In this document: positions 9,771 through 18,601 of the stretch, piece after piece
Layout: every line of letters starts with the position of its first letter
Numbering within the stretch: position 1 is the first letter of the stretch
DNA from: Mycobacterium lentiflavum
GTDB lineage: Bacteria; Actinomycetota; Actinomycetes; Mycobacteriales; Mycobacteriaceae
Length of the DNA: 64,000 bases
Assembly: GCF_022374895.2 (NCBI RefSeq)
Contig: NZ_CP092423.2
Location: 1,488,001-1,552,000 of the forward strand
Direction: 5' to 3'
Notes under the pieces: generated by a model
Seen by the model: only the letters and a program-made list of their open reading frames with translations
Told to the model about the DNA's origin: nothing
Database searches by the model: none
Translations under genes and position numbers: made by a program

Positions 9771-10808
9771 ATGATATCGGAGCCCGGTGTCGACCAGGCC
9801 GGCCAGGCCATTCACGTTGCCGAGGCGTACTTCGACACCGAGAACTACGAACGCGCGCGTGAGGTTCTGCGACGTTCATTGGCGCAGAGCCCAAACGATC
9901 CGGCCCTTTTAGCCCAATACGCTCGCGCTGAATACCTGCTGGAAAACTATGACGGCGCCTCGCGCAGTGCGTACGCCGCATTGGCCGCCGCGCCACAGCA
10001 CGAGTTGGCCATGCGGATATATGCGCTGTCGCTCGATGGCCTTGGCCGTTACGGCGACGCGCTGTGGATGGCATGGCAGGGAGTTAAGACCCATCCGAAT
10101 GAGCCTCTGCAACATCGGGTTTACGCGCGACTGCTGCAGAAGTCCCATCAGTTGAATTCGGCGCTGGTGGTCGTCGACGAGGCGTTGCGTCTCGACCCCG
10201 CGAGCCCCGACGGGCTCGTCCTGCGCGGCTCGATCCTGCACGATCTGGGCCGCATCCGGGAATCGACGGACTCGTACCGGCAAGCGTTGGCGCTGGATGC
10301 AAACCATGCCGCGGCGCTGAACAACATGGCCGTGAATCGGTTGCAGCGCGGCAAGTTCGGCCATGCCCTGCGCGGGTTTCTCGGCGCCGCGGGCAGCGAC
10401 CCGACATTGGGCGATCTGGTTCGCCGCAATATCGGCGCGGTGCTGGCGAAGATGCTGCGTCGGCTGACGATCGTCGCCACCGTTCTGGCGGTCCTGATCC
10501 AATTCGTCGGGTTCAACCACGGCGACGGTCATCCCACGGTGGTGCTGCGGGTGGCGACCGGCGTGGTGACCGCGGCGCTGATCGTCATCCTTGGCCGGCT
10601 CCTGTCTGCCATCCCCCGCACGGTGCTCGCGTCGGTCTTGCGGGAGCGCGCCTTTGTCGTTGCCCGTCTGGTCCATGCGCTGCTGGTGATCGGCCTGGGC
10701 GCGTGGGTTACCGCCTTCGGCGGAGTGACCTGGACGATCGCGGCGGCAGGCATTCTGACGATCGCCGGTCTGATTCTGGCGCGAGTGGGGCTAACGATCG
10801 GCCGGTAA
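9771..10808 (+). CDS. TPR-repeat protein with C-terminal membrane helices
   Basis: The 345-residue protein contains about six TPR units in residues 1-215, for example GQAIHVAEAYFDTENYERAR, PNDPALLAQYARAEYLLENY and AAALNNMAVNRLQRGKFGHA. Four hydrophobic segments follow (around LTIVATVLAVLIQFVGF, TGVVTAALIVILGRLL, VHALLVIGLGAWVTAF and AAAGILTIAGLILARVG). It is therefore a membrane-tethered cytoplasmic scaffold. It lies six bases behind the AAA+ gene, which itself carries TPR-like repeats, pointing to a two-component complex of unknown purpose. Confidence 0.8.
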   Translation: MISEPGVDQAGQAIHVAEAYFDTENYERAREVLRRSLAQSPNDPALLAQYARAEYLLENYDGASRSAYAALAAAPQHELAMRIYALSLDGLGRYGDALWMAWQGVKTHPNEPLQHRVYARLLQKSHQLNSALVVVDEALRLDPASPDGLVLRGSILHDLGRIRESTDSYRQALALDANHAAALNNMAVNRLQRGKFGHALRGFLGAAGSDPTLGDLVRRNIGAVLAKMLRRLTIVATVLAVLIQFVGFNHGDGHPTVVLRVATGVVTAALIVILGRLLSAIPRTVLASVLRERAFVVARLVHALLVIGLGAWVTAFGGVTWTIAAAGILTIAGLILARVGLTIGR

Positions 10809-10826
10809 TCGGCCTAGCATCCGAGC

Positions 10827-11672
10827 ATGACCACGCGTGCTCTCACGACACTCGACAAATCCGATGTGCTCGACGGGCTGTTCGCGGTGTGGGACTCCAT
10901 CGATGCGCTGCTCGACGGGTTGCCCGAGGCCGACTGGCGGGCGGCGACGCCGTTGCCGGGCTGGGACGTGCAGGGCGTGGTGTCGCACATCATCGGCACC
11001 GAGTCGTTCCTCCAGGGCATCGCCGCGCCCGAGCCGGACATCGACGTCAAGGCGCTCGCCCATGTGCGCAACGACATCGGGGCGATGAACGAGTGCTGGG
11101 TCCGCGAGCTCGACACGCAATCCAGCAGCAGTGTCCTGCAGCGATACCGCGCGATAACCGGCGACCGTCGCAAGGTATTGCAGGAGATGTCCGAACAGGA
11201 CTGGAACGCCGAGACCTTCACGCCCGCCGGCCCCGAAAGTTACGGACGGTTCATGCGAATCCGGGTCTTCGACTGCTGGATGCACGAGCAAGACATCCGC
11301 GTGGCGATCCAACGGCCGTCGTCGGATGCCGAGCTGGCGGGGGCAGCGACCCGGCTGTCGTTGGATGAGGTCGCGGCCACGTTGGGCTTCGTGGTCGGCA
11401 AACTCGCCAAAGCGCCCGACGGTTCCCGCATCCTGTTCGACCTGACCGGTCCGCTGGCGCGCCGCATCCGCGTCAATGTCGACGGGCGCGCGGCGGTGGT
11501 GGCGGACTTCGGCGGGCTGGAGCCGACCGCGACGGTCCGGATGGACGCCCTGCAGTTCACCCGGCTCGCCGGCGGACGCCCGATGTGCCCGGCGCGCCCG
11601 CAGGACGTCGAACTCGGTGATGACAAGGACGTCGCGGGACGGATCGTCGAGCGGCTGAACTTCGTGATCTGA
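10827..11672 (+). CDS. Maleylpyruvate isomerase-family mycothiol-dependent protein (DinB-fold)
   Basis: The 281-residue protein has the N-terminal DinB/mycothiol-isomerase four-helix pattern: DWRAATPLPGWDVQGVVSHI (metal-binding His), a Glu in HIIGTESFLQGI, and the late histidine of CWMHEQDIRVA, which complete the usual metal triad. The C-terminal part (PLARRIRVNVDGRAAV through ARPQDVELGDD) resembles the SCP2-like extension common in actinobacterial members. Such proteins use mycothiol for isomerisation or conjugation; the substrate is unknown. The gene ends about 115 bases before ssrA. Confidence 0.82.
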   Translation: MTTRALTTLDKSDVLDGLFAVWDSIDALLDGLPEADWRAATPLPGWDVQGVVSHIIGTESFLQGIAAPEPDIDVKALAHVRNDIGAMNECWVRELDTQSSSSVLQRYRAITGDRRKVLQEMSEQDWNAETFTPAGPESYGRFMRIRVFDCWMHEQDIRVAIQRPSSDAELAGAATRLSLDEVAATLGFVVGKLAKAPDGSRILFDLTGPLARRIRVNVDGRAAVVADFGGLEPTATVRMDALQFTRLAGGRPMCPARPQDVELGDDKDVAGRIVERLNFVI

Positions 11673-11700
11673 CCGCGTCCTGGTGCGGAACATAATTCCG

Positions 11701-11728
11701 TTGCCGCAGGTTAATGCTGCCGTAGAAT
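11701..11728 (+). promoter_or_regulatory. Candidate ssrA promoter
   Basis: TTGCCG (11701-11706) and TAGAAT (11723-11728) form a sigma-A-like -35/-10 pair separated by 16 bases, about 60 bases before the mature tmRNA 5' end. Transcription from here would give a short leader removed by RNase P. Assigned by eye. Confidence 0.5.
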
Positions 11729-11788
11729 GGGTTGTCCTGCCGAAAATCGGCAGGTGCAAGAAAGCTCGAGCGCGAAAACACTAGACAA

Positions 11789-12153
11789 GGGGCTGAACGG
11801 TTTCGACTTCGCGCATCGAATCAAGGGAAGCGTGCCGGTGCAGGCAAGAGACCACCGTAAGCGTCGTTGCAACCATATAAGCGCCGATTCACATCAGCGC
11901 GACTACGCTCTCGCTGCCTAAGCGATAGCTAGTCTGTCGGACCGGGAACGCCCTCGCCCCGGACCCCGGCATCAGCTAGAGGGATCCACCGATGAGTCCG
12001 GTCGCGGGACTCATCGGGACACCAACAGCGACTGGGATCGTCATCCTGGCTAGTTCGCGTGATCAGGAGATCCGAGTAGAGGCATAGCGAACTGCGCACG
12101 GAGAAGCCTTGAGGGAATGCCGTAGGACCCGGGTTCGATTCCCGGCAGCTCCA
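11789..12153 (+). ncRNA. ssrA: tmRNA (10Sa RNA) of trans-translation
   Basis: The gene opens with GGGGCTGAACGGTTTCGAC, the conserved tmRNA 5' end. Its 3' end has a T-arm (GGGTTCGATTCCC) and the acceptor strand CAGCTCC plus A, pairing with the first seven bases with one G-U. The internal frame 11883-11921 encodes ADSHQRDYALAA followed by TAA; with the alanine carried by tmRNA this is the known mycobacterial proteolysis tag ending in ALAA. No CCA is encoded, so it must be added after transcription. Pseudoknot-forming GC-rich helices occupy the middle (for example GATGAGTCC pairing with GGGACTCATC). tmRNA works with SmpB, encoded upstream. Confidence 0.97.
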
Positions 12154-12163
12154 CTTAGTTTGG

Positions 12164-12200
12164 CTGGTCAGAGCCTTAAGGCTCTGACCAGTTTTCATTT
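12164..12200 (+). terminator. Rho-independent terminator of ssrA
   Basis: Bases 12164-12191 form a perfect inverted repeat: arms CTGGTCAGAGCC and GGCTCTGACCAG around a TTAA loop. TTTTCATTTT follows directly. It begins about ten bases after the tmRNA 3' end and is the clearest intrinsic terminator in the window. Confidence 0.9.
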
Positions 12201-12305
12201 TCATCAATATCTCATCGACTGAGCTCGCCGGTGACGCTGAGTTCGCGCCCGTCTTGAACCACCCGTCGGCAAGCCCACCGGCGACCATCTGCCAGTGTGG
12301 TGAGC

Positions 12306-12680
12306 ATGACTGCAAAGAAGCCCGAGATCGACTTTCCCGGCGGGGAGCCGCCCACCGACCTGGTCATCACCGACGTCGTAGAGGGCGACGGCACCGAGGC
12401 CGCCTCCGGCAACACGGTGGTCGTGCACTACGTCGGCGTGGCGCACTCCACCGGCGAGGAGTTCGACGCTTCCTACAACCGCGGTGACCCGTTGACGTTC
12501 CAACTCGGCGTCGGCCAGGTCATCCAGGGCTGGGACCAAGGCGTGCAGGGCATGAAGGTCGGCGGCCGCCGACAGCTGCTTATCCCCGCCCACCTCGCCT
12601 ACGGCGACCGTGGCGCCGGCGGCGTCATCAAGCCCGGCGAGTCGCTGATCTTCGTGGTGGATCTGCTCGAGGTCAGGTAG
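12306..12680 (+). CDS. FKBP-type peptidyl-prolyl cis-trans isomerase
   Basis: The 124-residue single-domain FKBP carries the family pattern: VVHYVGVAHSTGEEFDASYN, LTFQLGVGQVIQGWDQGVQG (with the active-site VIQGW), MKVGGRRQLLIPAHLAYG and the final strand LIFVVDLLEV. It speeds proline isomerisation in folding proteins. No signal peptide is visible, so it is cytoplasmic. ATG 12306 fits the family N-terminus (TAKKPEIDFPGGEPP); GTG 12297 would add three residues. It sits alone behind the ssrA terminator. Confidence 0.92.
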   Translation: MTAKKPEIDFPGGEPPTDLVITDVVEGDGTEAASGNTVVVHYVGVAHSTGEEFDASYNRGDPLTFQLGVGQVIQGWDQGVQGMKVGGRRQLLIPAHLAYGDRGAGGVIKPGESLIFVVDLLEVR

Positions 12681-12748
12681 CTCGACCCGGACGAGCCCTC
12701 CGTTGCCGGCTGCGGTTTGGCGGGTCGCGGCGGGCGAGGCACGAACCA

Positions 12749-13963
12749 ATGTCCCCAACCACTGCGCACAGGTGGTTTGTACGAGTGCGAGGAGCGCCCG
12801 TGGGCGGCAATCGCTTGCTTCTGCTGATCGCGATCGCGGGCGTTGCTGGTTTGGCCGCATGTAGTACAAAGAGCACCACGCCCGCAGAGCCGCCGTCGAT
12901 CGCCAGCGAGCCGTTCGGTCAGGCGGATGGGACCCCGGTGACCCGCTACACGCTCGCCAACGGGCACCGCATGCGCGTGCGAATCCTGACCTACGGCGGC
13001 ATCATTCAGACAGTCGAGGTTCCCGATCGCACCGGCCGTGTCGGCAATGTGGTGCTGGGCTTTCCGACGCTTGACGGCTACCTCAACAACACCGGACCCG
13101 CCAAGACCTATTTCGGCGCGATCATCGGCCGCTATGGCAACCGGATCGCCAAGGGGGCATTCTCGTTGAACGGCAACGAATACCACGTGCCGATCAACAA
13201 TAACGGCAACAGCCTGCACGGCGGCAGCGCGGGCTTCGATACGAAGGTGTGGCACGCCAGTCCGCAGAGCGCCAGCGACAGCGTGAGCCTGAAACTCCAA
13301 TATGTCAGCCCCGCAGGCGAAATGGGCTATCCCGGCACACTAACGACGATCGTGACCTACACCTTGAACCAGAAGAACGAACTTCGCATCAACTACCACG
13401 CGACCACCGATGCGCCGACCGTGATCAATCTGACCAATCACAGCTACTTCAACCTGGCAGGTGAGGACACCCTCGACATCTACGGCCACCGGGTGACCAT
13501 CCATGCCGACAACTACACGCCAACCGACTCCACGCAGATCCCTACCGGTCAGATCGCCCGGGTGCAGGGCACACCGTTCGATTTCACCTCAGCGACCGCG
13601 GTCGGTGCGCACATCGCCGCGAATGACCCGCAGCTTTTGTTGGCCCACGGTTACGACCACAACTGGGTGATCAACCGCGGCAACAACACTGGGCTGGTGG
13701 AGGCGGCCAGGGCCGAGGATCCGCAGACGGGGCGTACCCTGACCGTCTCCACAACCGAGCCCGGTGTGCAGTTCTATACGTCGAATTTCATCGACGGGGC
13801 GTTCACGGGCACCAGCGGGCGCATTTACCGGCAGGGCGCGGGATTCACGATGGAGACCCAGCACTATCCGGATTCGCCGAATCACGCGAACTTCCCGACC
13901 ACCACGCTCAACCCGGGCCAGACCTTCGATTCGACAACGGTTTTCGCTTTCGGCACGGAATGA
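12749..13963 (+). CDS. Aldose 1-epimerase (galactose mutarotase), exported lipoprotein
   Basis: The 404-residue protein has a signal peptide (NRLLLLIAIAGVAGLAAC) whose lipobox LAAC sits at about residue 38, so it is probably lipid-anchored outside the cytoplasmic membrane. The mutarotase fold is clear from LTYGGIIQTVEVPDR, YFGAIIGRYGNRIAKG, NGNSLHGG (first catalytic His), INLTNHSYFNLAG (second His) and YTSNFIDG. The C-terminal METQHYPDSPNHANFP is also typical, with the catalytic Glu expected nearby. It interconverts alpha and beta aldoses; extracellular placement suggests action on environmental or cell-wall sugars. GTG 12800 is an alternative start. Confidence 0.9.
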   Translation: MSPTTAHRWFVRVRGAPVGGNRLLLLIAIAGVAGLAACSTKSTTPAEPPSIASEPFGQADGTPVTRYTLANGHRMRVRILTYGGIIQTVEVPDRTGRVGNVVLGFPTLDGYLNNTGPAKTYFGAIIGRYGNRIAKGAFSLNGNEYHVPINNNGNSLHGGSAGFDTKVWHASPQSASDSVSLKLQYVSPAGEMGYPGTLTTIVTYTLNQKNELRINYHATTDAPTVINLTNHSYFNLAGEDTLDIYGHRVTIHADNYTPTDSTQIPTGQIARVQGTPFDFTSATAVGAHIAANDPQLLLAHGYDHNWVINRGNNTGLVEAARAEDPQTGRTLTVSTTEPGVQFYTSNFIDGAFTGTSGRIYRQGAGFTMETQHYPDSPNHANFPTTTLNPGQTFDSTTVFAFGTE

Positions 13964-14019
13964 GGGCCGGTGCGGCGCTCAATAAATGCCGTCGGGCCTG
14001 TGGGCCAGCGCGAATTTGC

Positions 14020-14041
14020 GGTTCGATTCCGACAGCTCCAC
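14020..14041 (+). repeat. Degenerate copy of the ssrA 3' end
   Basis: GGTTCGATTCC followed by GACAGCTCCAC repeats the ssrA T-arm and acceptor end at 12132-12154 with one base missing and one substitution. The matching 5' half of a tRNA-like structure is absent, so it is a remnant and not an RNA gene. With ssrA it brackets the FKBP and galM genes. Confidence 0.6.
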
Positions 14042-14158
14042 CGAGAAGGTGCAGGTCACGGCGGCGGGTTGGATCGCGCCTGGGGTGAGCGGCTTTAATC
14101 GTCGTAAGGCGGCGACGTCACGTCGTGCACGCCCGACACCGCATCACGAGGAGCTCTC

Positions 14159-14623
14159 ATGACTTATCGCCGTCTAGCTTGCGCGCTCGGCGCGGTGGCG
14201 GTGGCGGTGCTGGCGGCCCTCATTCCCGTCCAGGCCCATGGCCAACCGCCGACGAAGTGTCTGACTAACACCCAAACCGGAAAGCAGGTCTACGTGCCCT
14301 GCGATCTGCTCAATGCCGGCGCCAATTTCCCGCCGGGGCAGCGCTGTCCGCCACCGCTCGAGCAGTACCCGAAAGATGTGGCGGACTGGTGTGGCGTAGG
14401 CCCCGGCCTGGCGACTCCCACGCCCACCACGCCTACGACTGCGACAACCCCGACGAGCCCGACAACCCCGACAGGGACTACCAGCCCCACGAGTCCGACG
14501 CGGTCGACGACGTCCGTGAGCCCTACGAGTTCCGTGAGCCCAACGACAAGCTCTGCGACTCCAACGACAACGATTCCTGCCACTCCAACGGCTCCCACCA
14601 GCCCGGCGAACTCGACCGAGTAA
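14159..14623 (+). CDS. Secreted Thr/Pro/Ser-rich protein
   Basis: The 154-residue protein has a signal peptide (LACALGAVAVAVLAALIPV, probable cleavage after QAHG or nearby), a short Cys-containing domain (CLTNTQTGKQVYVPCDLL, then RCPPPLEQY and DWCGVG, four cysteines that could form two disulphides) and a 70-residue tail of PTTPTTATTPTSPTT-like repeats. Such tails in mycobacteria are often glycosylated and span the wall. GGAGCTC lies eight bases before ATG 14159. Function unknown. Confidence 0.72.
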   Translation: MTYRRLACALGAVAVAVLAALIPVQAHGQPPTKCLTNTQTGKQVYVPCDLLNAGANFPPGQRCPPPLEQYPKDVADWCGVGPGLATPTPTTPTTATTPTSPTTPTGTTSPTSPTRSTTSVSPTSSVSPTTSSATPTTTIPATPTAPTSPANSTE

Positions 14624-14639
14624 GCGAACTGCCGCGCCG

Positions 14640-15000
14640 CGGTGCTCAACTCGCAGCTTGCGGTACGGCGCGCTGGTGGCTCTCACGGTATTGAGCGAAA
14701 CATACAGCCGCGCACCGATTTCCGTTCGCGTTAACCGAGTTCGCAGTAGGCGAAGAACCTCGAGCTCCTTGGGGGTCAGCTCCTCACCGACCGGCACCCT
14801 ACATTGCGCGAAGTCACCGCGGCGGGTGCTGCGCTGGCGCTCAAGAACCAGGATTCTTTCGCGCTCGATTTTCTCCAGACCGAGGCGGCCGTCAGGAGGT
14901 CGATGATGTGGCGGTTGTCACCGCCGAAGGTCCCGCCCTCGCCAACAGTTCGTGGGCCGCGAGATGAAAACTGCTGTCGCAATGCGCCACCCCGGGAATC
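14640..15000 (-). pseudogene. LuxR-family regulator, decayed remnant
   Basis: The reverse strand encodes LTPKELEVLRLLRTRLTRTE followed by IGARLYVSLNTV, a near-perfect LuxR (GerE-type) DNA-binding helix-turn-helix. It then breaks down: the recognition-helix end reads RATSAPYRKLRVEHRG where family members have a TH..SIYRKLGV pattern. To its 5' side, pieces such as NRHIIDLLTAA and SFHLAAHELLARAG lie in different frames with stops between. No intact N-terminal domain is present. I read this as the 3' end of a LuxR or MalT-like regulator inactivated by frameshifts and deletion; the left border is approximate. It fills most of the 14.62-15.09 kb gap. Confidence 0.6.
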
Positions 15001-15094
15001 ATCTCGGCCGCTATGGCGTTTGCGCTGCGGTGGCGTGGTGGACGATTTGTCTTAATATCAGCCCATCGGGCATTCGGGGGCGGGGGGCATTCAA

Positions 15095-15520
15095 TTGCTG
15101 ACACTTCTCAAGCGAGGCTGGGTTGCGCTGGTAGTGGTCGTGGCGCTGATCATCGGCGGCGTTGCAGTGGACCGACTCCACGACGTCTTCCCAGGACCCG
15201 GCCTGGCCAAGCCCGATCCCCGGGATGCGACGCCGCCGTACGCGGCCAAGACCGCCGTATACGAAATCTTTGGACCGCCCGGGACAACCGGCGTCGTCAA
15301 CTGGATGGACGCGGAGTCCCTACCGCAAAAGGCCAACTTCACCACATTGCCGTGGTCGACGACGATCGTCGCGGAGATGCCCGGCATTTTTGCCTACGTC
15401 GTCGCCCAAGGTGACAGCCCCTCCATCGGCTGTCGGATTACCGTCGACGGCAAATTGGTCGACGAACGCCAGGTCAACACCCGCGACGCGCAAGTTTCCT
15501 GCTTGGACAAATCCGCATGA
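15095..15520 (+). CDS. MmpS-family membrane protein
   Basis: MmpS proteins are small periplasmic partners of MmpL transporters, needed for siderophore or lipid export in the MmpS4/S5 systems. This 141-residue protein has one N-terminal helix (GWVALVVVVALIIGGVAVDR) and a beta-rich exported domain with family motifs: YEIFGPPGTTGVVNWMD, LPWSTTIVAEMPGIFAYVVA and GCRITVDGKLVDERQV ending in a Cys. It starts at TTG 15095. Its stop overlaps the mmpL ATG (ATGA), so the two are translated together. Confidence 0.92.
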   Translation: MLTLLKRGWVALVVVVALIIGGVAVDRLHDVFPGPGLAKPDPRDATPPYAAKTAVYEIFGPPGTTGVVNWMDAESLPQKANFTTLPWSTTIVAEMPGIFAYVVAQGDSPSIGCRITVDGKLVDERQVNTRDAQVSCLDKSA

Positions 15521-18462
15521 CGAGCGACGCGCGCGACGCTGACGACACCGACGAAATCCCCGTCGCCCAGCCCTACGAGCTTGAGCGCCGACCGCGCCTG
15601 GCCCGCACCATCCGCGTCCTGGCGCTGCCGATCGTCGTGGTCTGGGTGCTGATCGCGATCGGGGTGAACGTCTTCGTCCCGCAGTTGGAGAAGGTTGCCG
15701 AGGAGATCTCCGTCCCGCTCTCGCCGTCAGACGCACCATCGGTAACCGGGATGAAACACATTGGCGAGAAGTTCAAGGAGTACGACTCCGACAACCTCGT
15801 CCTGGTCACCCTGGTCGGTGACAAACCGCTCGGCCCCGACGCCCACCGGTTCTACGACGACCTGGTCAAAAAGATCCAGGCCGACCACGAACACGTCGAG
15901 CATGCGCTGAACTTCTGGGGGCAGCGATTCACGTCCTCAGGTGTGGAGAGCTACGACCATAAGGCCGCCTACGTCCAGGTCAACCTCAAAGGCGATCAGG
16001 GTGGGGCGATCGGCGACGCATCCGTTGCCGCGGTGCGCAAGATCGTCGCGGACTCCAAGCCGCCCGCCGGCGTCAAGGCTTACGTCGCGGGCCAGGGAGC
16101 GCTGACCGCCGATGTGATCGTTGTCGGTGACAAGAGCCTGGCCAAGATCACGATCATCACGGTCGTCATCATCGCGCTCATGCTGATGTTCGTTTACCGG
16201 TCCATCAGCACCGTGTTGCTGACCATGGTCATCCTCTTCATTGGGCTGCTGTCCGGCCGTGGCGTGGTTTCGCTGCTGGGCGAAACCGGCGTCATGGGGT
16301 TGTCGACCTTCGCCGTGAACCTGCTGACCTCACTCGCGATCGCAGCGGGTACCGACTACGCGATTTTCATGGTCGGCCGCTACCAGGAGGGCCGGGAACG
16401 CGGTCTGGACCGTGAGGCCGCCTATTACGACACCTTCGCCGGTGTCAGCAAGGTGGTCCTGGGCTCCGGTCTGACCATCGTCGGGGCGCTGGCCTGCTTG
16501 AAGTTCACCCGGCTGCCCTACTTCAGTTCGCTGGCGTTCCCGTGCGCGGTGGGACTGCTGGTGGTGGTGGCGGCTGGGGTCACGCTGACGCCCGCTCTCA
16601 TTGCAGTCGCCAGTGGCTTCGGCCTTTTGGACCCCAAGCGCAAGTTCAACTACACCCGCTGGCGCCGCCTGGCGACGGCCATCGTGCGCTGGCCGGCGCC
16701 CATCCTCGCGACGTCCGTCATCCTGGCGATCGTCGGCGCCCTTGGTCTCGCGGGCTTCACCCCGCGCTACAACGATCTGTACTACTTGCCGAAGAGCGCG
16801 GCCTCGGTGCAGGCGTACGACGCGGCCGATCGGCACTTCACCCAGGCCCGCCTGAACCCGGACCTGCTGATGATCGAATCGGACCACGATCTGCGCAATC
16901 CCCGAGACATGCTGGTGTTGGACAAGGTTGCCGGTGCCATTTTCCGGGTGCCGGGCATCGAACGGGTGCAGAGCATCACCAGACCGCTCGGCCCACCAAT
17001 CGAAGACGGATCCATTCCATTCCAGCTCAGTGTGCAAACCGCGCCGATTCGTGACAACCTCAATTATTTGAGGGACCGTGTCGGCGACATCAAAAAGATC
17101 ACCGGTTTCCTCGACACCCAGATCGCCCTGTTAGAGCGTCAGTACGCGGTGACCCAAAAGCTTGCGAACGCCGCCGACGACAGCTCGAAAACCACCGCAG
17201 AGACGGCGGAGATCACGGACGAGATCCGGGACCACATCGCGGATTTCGACGACTTCTGGAGGCCGATTCGCAGCTACTTCTACTGGGAGAAGCACTGCTA
17301 CGACATCCCGATCTGCTGGTCGTTACGGTCGCTGTTCGACGCGCTGGACGGATTCGATCAGCTGGCCGAAAAGTTCCACGCCCTCACGACCGACCTCACC
17401 AACACGGCTAGCGCCACCCGCGAATTGCTGGCGATCATTCCCGAGAACATCGCTGTGACGAAAGCGATTCGGGATACGACGCTGACCATCTACAGCTCGT
17501 TCGACAGTCTGATCGACCAGTTCGACCGGCTGACCGACACCAATGCCGTGATGGGCAAATCGTTCAACGACGCTCGGGTGGAAAGCCTGTTTTACCTGCC
17601 GCCGGAGATCTTCCAAAACTCCGACTTCCAATTCGGGCTGAGCTTGATGGTGTCGCCCGACGGAAAGGCCGCGCGCTTCATCATCACTCACGCCGTGGAC
17701 CCGGCGACCGCGGAAGGCATCAAGTCCGTCGAGCAAGAGCGCAACGCGGCCAAGGAGGCGCTGAAGCTCACCTCGCTAGAGAACGCCGACATCTACCTCG
17801 GCGGCACCGCCGCAACATTCCACGACATCGCCACTGGCGCCTGGTATGACCTGCTGATCGCCGCGGCGGCGTCGATCGTGCTGATCTTCATCATCATGGT
17901 GATCATCACCCGCGCACTGGTAGCAGCGGGCGTCATCGTCGGCACGATCGTGTTGTCGCTAGGCGCAGCGTTCGGATTCTCGACATTGATTTGGCAGCAC
18001 TTGGGCCACTTCCAGTTACACTGGGTGGCAACGGAATTCGCGTTGATCGTGCTCTTAGCGGTGGGGTCCGATTACAACCTGATGCTGGTGTCCCGAATCG
18101 AGGAGGAAATCGGGGCAGGCCTGAACACCGGGCTCATCCGCGGCGTCGGCGTGACGGGCCCGGTGGTGTCCGCAGCCGGTGTGGTTTTCGCCGTCACGAT
18201 GGCCGCGATGCTCTCCAGCGATCTGCGGGCGATCGGTCAGTTCGGGTCCACGATCGGTATCGGTCTGATGTTCGACACGTTCGTCGTTCGTACGCTCATC
18301 ACGCCATCGATCATGACGGTGATGGGACGCTGGTTCTGGTGGCCGAAACGGGTTCGGGTCCGCCCGGCCAGCCAGATGCTTCGGTCGCTCGGCCCGCGCC
18401 CGCTGGTTCGCGCACTGTTGCACCAGCCGCGACACGCGGCTCCGCGGATGCATTCGGAATAG
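15517..18462 (+). CDS. MmpL-family RND transporter
   Basis: This 981-residue RND transporter exports lipids or siderophores using the proton gradient. There is an N-terminal helix, a first periplasmic loop, and a helical bundle with the proton-relay Asp-Tyr pair in AAGTDYAIFMVGRYQEGRER. A long second loop includes [20 protein letters not shown], whose Cys pair is shared with MmpL4/5-type proteins, and a second bundle contains VGSDYNLMLVSRIEEEIGAG. The C-terminus is short. The mmpS gene directly upstream supports an MmpL4/5-like role, but the cargo cannot be read from sequence. Confidence 0.93.
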   Translation: MTSDARDADDTDEIPVAQPYELERRPRLARTIRVLALPIVVVWVLIAIGVNVFVPQLEKVAEEISVPLSPSDAPSVTGMKHIGEKFKEYDSDNLVLVTLVGDKPLGPDAHRFYDDLVKKIQADHEHVEHALNFWGQRFTSSGVESYDHKAAYVQVNLKGDQGGAIGDASVAAVRKIVADSKPPAGVKAYVAGQGALTADVIVVGDKSLAKITIITVVIIALMLMFVYRSISTVLLTMVILFIGLLSGRGVVSLLGETGVMGLSTFAVNLLTSLAIAAGTDYAIFMVGRYQEGRERGLDREAAYYDTFAGVSKVVLGSGLTIVGALACLKFTRLPYFSSLAFPCAVGLLVVVAAGVTLTPALIAVASGFGLLDPKRKFNYTRWRRLATAIVRWPAPILATSVILAIVGALGLAGFTPRYNDLYYLPKSAASVQAYDAADRHFTQARLNPDLLMIESDHDLRNPRDMLVLDKVAGAIFRVPGIERVQSITRPLGPPIEDGSIPFQLSVQTAPIRDNLNYLRDRVGDIKKITGFLDTQIALLERQYAVTQKLANAADDSSKTTAETAEITDEIRDHIADFDDFWRPIRSYFYWEKHCYDIPICWSLRSLFDALDGFDQLAEKFHALTTDLTNTASATRELLAIIPENIAVTKAIRDTTLTIYSSFDSLIDQFDRLTDTNAVMGKSFNDARVESLFYLPPEIFQNSDFQFGLSLMVSPDGKAARFIITHAVDPATAEGIKSVEQERNAAKEALKLTSLENADIYLGGTAATFHDIATGAWYDLLIAAAASIVLIFIIMVIITRALVAAGVIVGTIVLSLGAAFGFSTLIWQHLGHFQLHWVATEFALIVLLAVGSDYNLMLVSRIEEEIGAGLNTGLIRGVGVTGPVVSAAGVVFAVTMAAMLSSDLRAIGQFGSTIGIGLMFDTFVVRTLITPSIMTVMGRWFWWPKRVRVRPASQMLRSLGPRPLVRALLHQPRHAAPRMHSE

Positions 18463-18601
18463 TCCACCCCGTCAATTTGGAATTGTGCCGCGCCGACAAC
18501 AACTCTTTTCCATAGCTTGGTTAACGAATTTCCGAACGACGCCAACGAATTTGGTTGAATTGCACGCCATGAGTCGCGCTTCCGCGGGTATTCTGAGCGT
18601 T

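Noticed and set aside
11727..11921. 64-codon frame before and within ssrA
   Set aside because: Its end is the tmRNA tag frame; the rest is tmRNA body and leader and is not translated as a gene.
14020..14041. Possible tRNA gene
   Set aside because: Only a T-arm and acceptor strand are visible; no anticodon arm or matching 5' acceptor strand occurs upstream, so it is an ssrA-like remnant.
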